Source: Pigmentiphaga sp. NML080357 (GTDB lineage Bacteria; Pseudomonadota; Gammaproteobacteria; Burkholderiales; Burkholderiaceae_B). Taken from it: 64,000 nt of DNA. Location of the stretch: positions 96,396-160,395 of the forward strand of contig NZ_NINW01000028.1 of NCBI RefSeq assembly GCF_002188465.1. Reading direction: 5' to 3'. A program made the translations under genes and the position numbers. Position 1 is the stretch's first letter; every line of letters starts with the position of its first letter. Of the stretch, positions 34,500 through 42,503 are shown piece after piece. The notes beneath the pieces were generated by a model. It saw only the letters and a program-made list of their open reading frames with translations. It ran no database searches and was not told the DNA's origin.

Positions 34500-37379
34500 T
34501 TGACGACACAGCAGCTTCTGACGCCGCACCAGAGCCAGTACTTTGCTTGGCTGCTGACCAGGCGTGCAGCAGGCGACTCCGTGGAGTCGCTGGCTTCGAC
34601 TTTGGTCGATTCGCAGGTCGATCTGAATCCCCATCAGGTCGAGGCCGCGCTCTTCGCTTGCCGCAACCCCCTCTCACGCGGCGTGATCCTCGCCGACGAG
34701 GTTGGTCTAGGCAAGACCATCGAAGCCGGCTTGGTCATCTCCCAACGCTGGGCGGAACGGCGGCGGAAGGTGCTCATCATCGTTCCAGCGAACCTGCGCA
34801 AGCAATGGCACCAAGAGCTGCAGGACAAGTTCGGCCTGCAAGGGCTGATCCTCGAAGCCAAAAGCTACAACGCGATCCGCAAACAGGAGCAGCGGAACCC
34901 GTTCCTGTTCGCCTCCGGTCCGATCATCTGTTCCTACCAGTTCGCGAAGGCCAAGGCTGACGATGTCAAGGGCATCGATTGGGACTTGGTCGTCCTCGAC
35001 GAAGCGCATCGCCTGCGCAACGTCTACAAAACCAGCAACGTCATCGCCAAGACCCTCAAGGAGGCGTTGTCGCGCGTTCACTCCAAGGTGCTTCTGACCG
35101 CGACGCCGTTGCAGAACTCGCTGCTCGAACTCTATGGGCTGGTCAGCTTCATCGATGACCGCGTGTTCGGAGACCTTGATAGCTTCCGCTCGCAATTCAC
35201 TGGCAGAGAGCAATCCTTCAGCAGCCTGCGTGACCGGCTGGCCCCCATCTGCAAGCGCACCCTGCGCAAACAGGTTCAGCCCTACGTGTCGTACACAGCG
35301 CGCAAGGCCATCGTCGAGGAGTTCACGCCGTCGAGCGAAGAGCAGGAACTTTCCAGGCTCGTCGCCGATTACCTGCGCCGCCCCAACCTCAAGGCCCTGC
35401 CCGAGGGGCAGCGCCAACTGATTTCACTCGTGCTGTGGAAGCTGCTTGCCTCCAGCACGCACGCGATTGCGGGTGCGCTGGAGACAATGGCCAAGCGCCT
35501 CCAGGGTGTGCTCGACAAAACCACCGAGGTTCCCGATCTGGCCGAGGAACTCGATGAGGACTACGAGTCGCTCGACGAAACCGCCGATGAGTGGAACGAC
35601 CAAGGCTCAGACGTCGCAGCACCGAGCCGCTTGGAACGCGATGCCATCGCGGAGGAGATCGACGAGCTTCGCCACTTCAAAACGCTGGCAACCAACATCC
35701 GGGACAACGCGAAGGGCAAGGCACTGTTCACCGCGCTGGATCGAGCCTTCGCCGAACTGGATCGGCTAGGCGCGCCCAGGAAGGCCATCATCTTCACCGA
35801 GTCCAAGCGCACGCAGGAATACCTCCTCAACTTGCTGGCCGACACGCCATACGGCGACGGCATCGTGCTCTTCAACGGCACCAATAGCGACCAGCGTGCG
35901 CAGGCGATCTACAAGGACTGGCTGAAGCGCCACGAAGGCACCGACCGCATCACCGGCTCCAAGACCGCCGACACCCGTGCGGCACTGGTCGAGCACTTCA
36001 AGGAGCGTGGCAAGGTCATGATTGCCACCGAGGCCGGAGCCGAAGGCATCAACCTCCAGTTCTGCTCGCTCGTCATCAACTACGACCTGCCGTGGAACCC
36101 GCAGCGCATTGAGCAGCGCATCGGGCGCTGCCACCGCTACGGTCAGAAGCACGACGTGGTGGTGGTCAACTTCGTCGACCGCAGCAATGAAGCCGATGCA
36201 CGGGTGTACGAACTGCTGTCGCAGAAGTTTCAACTCTTCGAGGGCGTATTCGGGGCCAGCGACGAAGTGCTGGGCGCCATCGGTTCGGGCGTCGATTTCG
36301 AGCGGCGTATTGCCGAGATCTACCAGAACTGCCGAGAGCCCGAGGAAATCAAGTCCAGCTTCGAGCAACTCCAGCTCGACCTCTCCGGCGAGATCAACGA
36401 GGCGATGGTCAAGACGCGCCAGGTATTGCTTGAGAACTTTGATGAGGAAGTGCAAGAGAAGCTGCGCATGCGGGCCGACGACAGCCGCAACGCGCGCAAT
36501 CGCTTCGAGCGGATGCTGATGGACTTGACCCGCGCCGAACTGGTCCATTGCGCCGCGTTCGATGACGACGGCTTCGATCTTCGCCACATACCGACTGGAA
36601 TCGAGCACAGCGGCCTCGCGGGCATCGAGCTGGGGCGCTACGAATTGCCCCGCCGCTCCGGCGACGCGCATCTATACCGCATCAATCATCCGCTGGCGCG
36701 ATGGGGCATCGAGCAGGCCAAGGCTCGGGCACTCGACGGGGCTCGTCTCGTCTTCGACTACAACGCCTACGGTTCAAAGATCAGCACCCTCGAAACCTAT
36801 CGCGGCAAAGCCGGATGGCTCACCGTGAAGCTGATCTCGGTCGAGACACTCGGCAACCAGGAGCAACATCTGCTGGTTGCCGCGGGCACGACCGACGGCG
36901 TCGTGCTCGCGGAAGAAGACCCGGAAAAGCTGCTGCGCCTGCCCGCGACCACGCAGGCGGCCAGTCTGTTCAACGCTCCTGACGCCACCCTGCTGGCCGA
37001 CGTGGAAGCCCGCAAGACCGCACTCCTGCGCGACGTCAACGAGCGCAACCTCGGCTACTTCGAGCAGGAAGTCCAGAAGCTGGATGCCTGGGCGGACGAC
37101 CTGAAGCTCGGTCTGGAGCAGGAGATCAAGGAGATCGACCGCGAGATCAAGGAGGTGCGCCGAACCGCCGCGACCTCGCCGACGCTGGAAGAAAAGCTGT
37201 CATGGCAGAAGAAGCAGCGCGAACTGGAGAGCAAGCGCAGCAAGCTGCGCCGCGAGTTGTTTGCCCGGCAGGACGAAGTCGAAGCGCAGCGCAATGACTT
37301 GATCAGCCAGCTTGAAGTGCAACTCCAACAGCAGGTCGAGGAGCGCACGCTGTTCACTGTCGAGTGGGAGCTGGTGTAA
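34500..37379 (+). CDS. RapA/SNF2-like DEAD/DEAH helicase of the defence island
   Basis: 959 residues from TTG 34500, chosen because GGGGAGG lies 8 bases before it; no ATG in this frame fits. Motif I DEVGLGKTIEAG (K72), motif II LDEAHRLRN (D167-H170), motif III TATPLQNSLLELYGLVSFID, motifs V/VI EAGAEGINLQF and NPQRIEQRIGRCHRYGQ. The last 150 residues are a charged coiled coil. The set resembles RapA/HepA and the SNF2-type helicases of DISARM (DrmD) and related systems: ATP-driven translocation on DNA. No nuclease site was seen. First large gene of the island; 80 bases before the AAA+ gene. Confidence 0.92.
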   Translation: MTTQQLLTPHQSQYFAWLLTRRAAGDSVESLASTLVDSQVDLNPHQVEAALFACRNPLSRGVILADEVGLGKTIEAGLVISQRWAERRRKVLIIVPANLRKQWHQELQDKFGLQGLILEAKSYNAIRKQEQRNPFLFASGPIICSYQFAKAKADDVKGIDWDLVVLDEAHRLRNVYKTSNVIAKTLKEALSRVHSKVLLTATPLQNSLLELYGLVSFIDDRVFGDLDSFRSQFTGREQSFSSLRDRLAPICKRTLRKQVQPYVSYTARKAIVEEFTPSSEEQELSRLVADYLRRPNLKALPEGQRQLISLVLWKLLASSTHAIAGALETMAKRLQGVLDKTTEVPDLAEELDEDYESLDETADEWNDQGSDVAAPSRLERDAIAEEIDELRHFKTLATNIRDNAKGKALFTALDRAFAELDRLGAPRKAIIFTESKRTQEYLLNLLADTPYGDGIVLFNGTNSDQRAQAIYKDWLKRHEGTDRITGSKTADTRAALVEHFKERGKVMIATEAGAEGINLQFCSLVINYDLPWNPQRIEQRIGRCHRYGQKHDVVVVNFVDRSNEADARVYELLSQKFQLFEGVFGASDEVLGAIGSGVDFERRIAEIYQNCREPEEIKSSFEQLQLDLSGEINEAMVKTRQVLLENFDEEVQEKLRMRADDSRNARNRFERMLMDLTRAELVHCAAFDDDGFDLRHIPTGIEHSGLAGIELGRYELPRRSGDAHLYRINHPLARWGIEQAKARALDGARLVFDYNAYGSKISTLETYRGKAGWLTVKLISVETLGNQEQHLLVAAGTTDGVVLAEEDPEKLLRLPATTQAASLFNAPDATLLADVEARKTALLRDVNERNLGYFEQEVQKLDAWADDLKLGLEQEIKEIDREIKEVRRTAATSPTLEEKLSWQKKQRELESKRSKLRRELFARQDEVEAQRNDLISQLEVQLQQQVEERTLFTVEWELV

Positions 37380-37459
37380 TGACTAATCAAGTAGCACCGT
37401 TAGACCTGCGCATGACCAGGCCGCGGTTGAAGCGTGCCAAGAATTGAGGAGAGCGAGAT

Positions 37460-38446
37460 ATGGCTAGCGGAAAATTACTGCGGCAACTCATCAAATCGGG
37501 AACGCAAGGCGATGCTTCGGGCTTTCGCGCGGCGTCCGAGGCAGTGATCAAAGAGGAGCGCGAGAAGAACCATCATCTGCTCGCAAATGACCTTGAGCGT
37601 TTACTTTACGGCGATCAGGCAACGGTCGGGAAGAGTGCGCGGAAGCTGCAAAGTTTGCCCAGCGTGCCGACAAATAAAGACAACGGCCTTGCGCTACTAG
37701 AAGAGCGTGCCGTGATTCGAGAGGAGAAAGACATCATTCTCTCGGATGCTTCGCAGTCGGCACTCGATGAAATCCTGATGGAGCACAACCGGACGGACGT
37801 GCTTCGATCCTATGGCCTGCAACCCGCGCAGAAGCTGTTGTTTTGCGGGCCTCCCGGCTGCGGCAAGACGCTGGCCGCCGAAGTCATCGCGCATTCCCTG
37901 TCCATGCCGCTCATCCTCGTTCGGCTGGACTCGGTCATCTCGTCGTTTCTGGGAGAGACGGCCGCCAATTTGCGCAAAGTGTTCGATTACGTCGCAACGC
38001 ATCCCGTGGTCGCATTGTTCGATGAATTCGACGCCCTGACCAAGGATCGTGGCGACAGCGCCGATCATGGTGAGCTCAAACGCTCCGTAAATGCCGTCTT
38101 GCAGATGATGGACGGTTATCGAGGCGAGAGCATCCTGATCGCCACCACCAACTACGAAACCTTATTGGACAAGGCGGTTTGGCGACGCTTCGATGAGGTT
38201 GTGCGCTTCGAGATGCCGAATCTGGAGCAGATCAAACGCTTGTTAGCTCTGAAACTCTCCGGTGTCCGCCGCAATTTCGAGCCTGACGATGGCCAGGTGG
38301 CATCCGTGTTTAAGGGCATGTCGCACGCCGACATCGAGCGGGTTCTTCGGCGCTCCGTCAAGGAAATGATCCTGTCCGGCCGGGAGTTCCTGGAGAAAAG
38401 CCACCTCGATACCGCGCTTGCCCGTGAGTATCGTCATAAGAGTTAA
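37460..38446 (+). CDS. AAA+ ATPase, IetA-like
   Basis: 328 residues. An alpha-helical N-terminal part (1-100) is followed by a classical AAA+ module: Walker A CGPPGCGKT (K136), Walker B VVALFDEFDALT (D188-E189), sensor 1 LIATTNYE and the arginine-finger region VWRRFDEVVRFEMP. The S8 protease starts 17 bases after its stop. AAA ATPase plus subtilase is the composition of IetAS, a phage-defence pair described in the 2020 defence-gene survey by Gao and colleagues. The assignment is by composition and order, not by alignment. Confidence 0.9.
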   Translation: MASGKLLRQLIKSGTQGDASGFRAASEAVIKEEREKNHHLLANDLERLLYGDQATVGKSARKLQSLPSVPTNKDNGLALLEERAVIREEKDIILSDASQSALDEILMEHNRTDVLRSYGLQPAQKLLFCGPPGCGKTLAAEVIAHSLSMPLILVRLDSVISSFLGETAANLRKVFDYVATHPVVALFDEFDALTKDRGDSADHGELKRSVNAVLQMMDGYRGESILIATTNYETLLDKAVWRRFDEVVRFEMPNLEQIKRLLALKLSGVRRNFEPDDGQVASVFKGMSHADIERVLRRSVKEMILSGREFLEKSHLDTALAREYRHKS

Positions 38447-38463
38447 GGGATGGAGGGGGAGGC

Positions 38464-40803
38464 ATGGCCTATGAACACTTGCGCTTGGAGCGAGAAGCGC
38501 CCTCAACGGAGCGCCATCCGAGGCGTCATCCGGGAATTCGCCCTCCTGCCGATCCGAGAGCGCATGGTGCCGCGTTAGCCGGGCGGCTCGACCAAGCGCG
38601 GCAACGTGCGATGGCAGAGGACGTCGGCGGGTTCGACGACCGTAAGCTGCTCAAGATTCGGCTGCGCGCGGGCGACAAGAGCGTGCCCGCCTTCGATGCC
38701 ATTCCTGGCGTGGAGATTGTCAGCCAGGAAGATGAATCCATCGTGCTGGCATTCGCCACTGATGACGGCTTGAGCGAGTTCGAGAGCCGCCTGGCCACCC
38801 TTGCACGTGATGGCGTTGTTACACGCAAGGAACTGTTCTACGTCATCGAAGACTTCGACCACTGGACACCCCAGGACCGTACCGGCGCGGCCTTGCTTGA
38901 GCAAGGATTTCCAGCCGCGCCAACCTTCATGCTCGATGTCGAACTATGGCCCCAGGAGCGACAGGACAAGCGCCAGCAAATGGTGCGTGCCTTTCTCGAC
39001 TGGTTGCATGCACAAGGCATTGAGCGGCTGGACGACATCCAGCAACCCTCGCTCGTCATGGTCCGTGTGCGCTGCAACGGTGCGCAGGCCGAGCAGATCT
39101 TGCACCATCGCGATGTGCGCACTGCCGACCTGCCGCCCCGCTTGGGTGTGGCCGTACAACTGCTTCATACCGACATCAACCAATTTCCTCCGATCGATCC
39201 CCCTTCTGACGATGCTCCGTCCATTGCCGTGCTGGATTCAGGCTTGACGCGCGGACATTCGTTGCTCGGTGCAGCGGTCGGCGACGCGCAGGGCTACCTC
39301 GCACCGCATCGCAGTGCGGATGACACCGATCCCCACTGGCACGGCACCTTCGTCGGCGGGCTTGCGTTGTACGGCGATGTCCATAGCGCTATTCAGCAAG
39401 GGCAGTTCGTCCCGCAGCTTCGCCTGTTCTCCGGCAAAGTGTTCGAAGACGACGGACAAGACCAAACTGAGTTCGTCGAAAAGGCGGTCGAGGAAGCCGT
39501 GCGCGAACTGCATGCGCAATACGGCTGCCGGGTCTTCAACCTAAGCTATGGCGACCTGAACAAGGTCTACGATGGCCGTCATGTGCGCGGGCTCGCCTAC
39601 ACGCTGGATCGGCTGACGCGTGAGCTGGGGGTCCTGTTTGTAGTACCAGCGGGCAATTTGTTGTCATCCCAGTTGCCAGCCGATACACGCGCGAGTTACC
39701 CGGACTACCTGTTCGAAGGCCACGCCCGCCTGCTGGACCCCGCCACATCGCTCAACGCGCTGACCGTTGGCGGCTTGAGCCTGAATGAGGCCACACGCAA
39801 TGCACAGCGCCATCCCAACACGATTGAAGACCACGTGTTGGCACGGGCGGAGCAGCCGTTTCCATTGACTCGCAGCGGCCCTTCTGCCAGCGGCGCCATC
39901 AAGCCCGACGTGGTCGCGCATGCCGGCAACATCGCCTTGCGGCGCACTGGAGGGGGCACAGACCATGCCGGTCTGGGCGTGGTGTCGCTCAACGGCGGCT
40001 TTGCTTCGGGCCCGGCGTTCAAGGAAGACATTGGCACCAGCTACGCCGCACCCCAAGTCGCCCACCAAGCCGCGCGGCTACTGGCCGAAGTGCCCGACGC
40101 CTCGCCCAACCTGCTGCGCGCACTGATCGGCGCCCATGCCCGTTGGCCGCAAGCCTGCGAAGCGCTGTTGAACCCCGGCAACAATGCCGAAGGCCGCGAC
40201 AAACTCCTGCGCCTCGTCGGGTATGGGCGCGTGGACGATACAGCGCTGTTCCGCTCGCTTGATCACACCGTCACCCTGCTGGCCGAAGAGCGCGTCGGCA
40301 ACGACCAGCACCACTTCTTCGAATTACCTTTACCAGACAGCTTTTGGGATGGTGGCCGCCGCGCCCGTGAGGTGACCGTCGCGCTCGCCTACAGCCCTGC
40401 CGTGCGCACCACGCGGCTGGACTACCGCAGGGCCAAACTGTGGTTCCACCTGGTGACGGCTGGCAGCCTGGATGAGGTCACCCAAGCCTACCGCCGCAAT
40501 CGGGAAGAAGGCATGGGCGAACGTGCCAACGGCCGCTGGCTACCCAACGATGCCCGCAAGAACGGCACCTTGCAGGTCTCCCGATGGCGCTTCAAGCAGG
40601 CGCTGGTCAATGGCCACAAGGTGTTCGTCGTGGTCACCCGACAAGACAGCGCATGGTCGCAAGACGAGCACAAAGCCGAGGCGGAACCCTATGCCATCGC
40701 CGTGGTGCTGGCTGACCGCGAGCAGGCCAACGCCCAGCTCTATGCGCAAGTACGGGCGGCGCTGCAAGCCCGCGCCCAAGTACGTGCGCGTGCCCGAATC
40801 TGA
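38464..40803 (+). CDS. S8 subtilase-family serine protease, IetS-like
   Basis: 779 residues. The catalytic triad is complete: D258 (IAVLDSGL), H293 (HWHGTFVGG) and S526 (GTSYAAPQVAHQAARLL), with oxyanion-hole asparagine in VVPAGNLL. A 240-residue N-terminal region without signal peptide precedes it and a 200-residue C-terminal region follows, so the enzyme is cytosolic and probably held inactive until triggered. Pairs with the AAA+ gene directly upstream. Possible roles are cleaving a host or phage protein on infection; the target is unknown. Confidence 0.92.
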   Translation: MAYEHLRLEREAPSTERHPRRHPGIRPPADPRAHGAALAGRLDQARQRAMAEDVGGFDDRKLLKIRLRAGDKSVPAFDAIPGVEIVSQEDESIVLAFATDDGLSEFESRLATLARDGVVTRKELFYVIEDFDHWTPQDRTGAALLEQGFPAAPTFMLDVELWPQERQDKRQQMVRAFLDWLHAQGIERLDDIQQPSLVMVRVRCNGAQAEQILHHRDVRTADLPPRLGVAVQLLHTDINQFPPIDPPSDDAPSIAVLDSGLTRGHSLLGAAVGDAQGYLAPHRSADDTDPHWHGTFVGGLALYGDVHSAIQQGQFVPQLRLFSGKVFEDDGQDQTEFVEKAVEEAVRELHAQYGCRVFNLSYGDLNKVYDGRHVRGLAYTLDRLTRELGVLFVVPAGNLLSSQLPADTRASYPDYLFEGHARLLDPATSLNALTVGGLSLNEATRNAQRHPNTIEDHVLARAEQPFPLTRSGPSASGAIKPDVVAHAGNIALRRTGGGTDHAGLGVVSLNGGFASGPAFKEDIGTSYAAPQVAHQAARLLAEVPDASPNLLRALIGAHARWPQACEALLNPGNNAEGRDKLLRLVGYGRVDDTALFRSLDHTVTLLAEERVGNDQHHFFELPLPDSFWDGGRRAREVTVALAYSPAVRTTRLDYRRAKLWFHLVTAGSLDEVTQAYRRNREEGMGERANGRWLPNDARKNGTLQVSRWRFKQALVNGHKVFVVVTRQDSAWSQDEHKAEAEPYAIAVVLADREQANAQLYAQVRAALQARAQVRARARI

Positions 40804-40820
40804 AAGACAGGAACCTCTTG

Positions 40821-42503
40821 ATGAGCAAACAAAAACTCGAACTCACCTGGATCGGCAAGGAGAAGCGGCCCAAGCTGGAGCCGCGTATCCTGCTGGAAGA
40901 TCCGGAAAAGTCGTATCACGCCAAGCATCGCGTGACGGACAACGACATCTTCGACAACCGGCTGATCTTCGGTGACAACCTGCTGGCGCTGAAGGCCTTG
41001 GAACAGGAATTCTCCGGCAAGGTGAAGTGTGTATTTATTGATCCGCCGTACAACACTGGCAGTGCATTCAAGCATTACGACGACGGCCTGGAGCATTCGA
41101 TCTGGCTCGGTTTGATGCGTGATCGTCTGGAAATCATTCGGCGCTTGCTATCTGAAGATGGTTCACTGTGGATCACGATTGACGATAATGAAGCGCACTA
41201 CCTCAAGGTTCTGTGCGACGAGATTTTCGGCCGCGCCAACTTTTTAGCTTGCTCGATTTGGAATCACAGCGTTCAATCTAAGGGGTATAGCGGGAAGTTT
41301 TCTGTTCACCATAACTACGTCCTTGTTTATCAAAGAACCCCTTATTTTCAGCTGAAGGATTTGCCACGAGAAGACGCGCATAACGTCAATTATTCCAATC
41401 CCGACAATGATCCGCGCGGCCCTTGGCGTTCGGGAGATGTGAGAAACTCGCTCGTCCGACCCAACTTGATGTATGACATCAAGACTCCAAGCGGAAAGGT
41501 TATTAAGCATCCTCCAAAAGGGTGGCGTTTTAGTCGCGAGACTTTCGAGAAGGAGCTTGCTGAAGGAAAAATCAAATTTTCCAGTGACGAAACTCGAATT
41601 ATCCGGAAGATCTATTTGGCGGACCAAGAAGGTCGCGTCCCGGAAACTATTTGGTTTGCTCAAGATGTAGGAACTACACGCGAAGCAAATGGTGAGGTTC
41701 GGGCGTTCGTTGAGGGTGATTTCTTTGATACACCTAAGCCAGAGCGATTGCTTGAGCGCGTCTTAATGCTTGCGACCAACCCCGGTGATCTTGTGCTTGA
41801 TTCCTTCGCTGGTTCCGGCACCACCGGCGCTGTCGCTCACAAAATGGGCCGTCGCTGGATCATGGTGGAGCTGGGCGAGCATTGCCATACGCACATCATC
41901 CCGCGCCTTAAAAAGGTGATTGACGGCGAGGACAAGGGTGGCATCACCGAGAGCGTGGGTTGGCAAGGCGGCGGCGGCTTCCGCTATTACCGCCTTGCCC
42001 CCAGCCTGATCGTCAACGACCGCTGGGGCAACCCGGTCATCAATCCGGAGTACAACGCGGCGATGCTGGCCGAGGCGCTGGCCAAGCTGGAGGGCTTTAC
42101 CTACGCGCCGTCGGAAATGCACTGGTGGCAGCATGGCCATTCCAGCGAGCGAGACTTCATTTACGTCACCACGCAGAACCTCTCCGCAGAACAGTTGCAG
42201 GCTCTGGCCGATGAAGTCGGTCCGGAGCGCAGCCTGCTGGTGTGCTGCGCGGCTTTCCATGGCGTTACCGCGACCAAGGCGGCGGAGCGCTGGCCGAACC
42301 TGACGCTGAAGAAGATTCCGAAGATGGTGCTGGCCCGTTGCGAATGGGGGCGTGACGACTACAGCCTGAACGTGGCGAACCTGCCGATGGCCAAGCCTGA
42401 TCCCGTTGAGCCTTCGGCTCAGGCTGAAACGAGCAGAAAAAAAAGTAGAAAAGCGTCGGCTGAGGATGCGAGCCAAGGCGCGTTGTTTGGGGAGGATGAA
42501 TGA
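40821..42503 (+). CDS. type III-like DNA N6-adenine methyltransferase (Mod)
   Basis: 560 residues. Motif IV FIDPPYNTG (D74) comes before motif I DSFAGSGTTG (F329), the beta-class order of EcoP15I-type Mod subunits. Residues about 137-323, the target-recognition region, are encoded by clearly AT-richer DNA than the flanks (about 42% GC in two 60-base lines at 41281-41400, against about 67% at 42061-42120), implying exchange of the specificity domain. ATG 41 thousand-region start: 40821 follows AGGA closely. The last codons overlap the Res start. It would protect host DNA from the Res protein. Confidence 0.93.
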   Translation: MSKQKLELTWIGKEKRPKLEPRILLEDPEKSYHAKHRVTDNDIFDNRLIFGDNLLALKALEQEFSGKVKCVFIDPPYNTGSAFKHYDDGLEHSIWLGLMRDRLEIIRRLLSEDGSLWITIDDNEAHYLKVLCDEIFGRANFLACSIWNHSVQSKGYSGKFSVHHNYVLVYQRTPYFQLKDLPREDAHNVNYSNPDNDPRGPWRSGDVRNSLVRPNLMYDIKTPSGKVIKHPPKGWRFSRETFEKELAEGKIKFSSDETRIIRKIYLADQEGRVPETIWFAQDVGTTREANGEVRAFVEGDFFDTPKPERLLERVLMLATNPGDLVLDSFAGSGTTGAVAHKMGRRWIMVELGEHCHTHIIPRLKKVIDGEDKGGITESVGWQGGGGFRYYRLAPSLIVNDRWGNPVINPEYNAAMLAEALAKLEGFTYAPSEMHWWQHGHSSERDFIYVTTQNLSAEQLQALADEVGPERSLLVCCAAFHGVTATKAAERWPNLTLKKIPKMVLARCEWGRDDYSLNVANLPMAKPDPVEPSAQAETSRKKSRKASAEDASQGALFGEDE

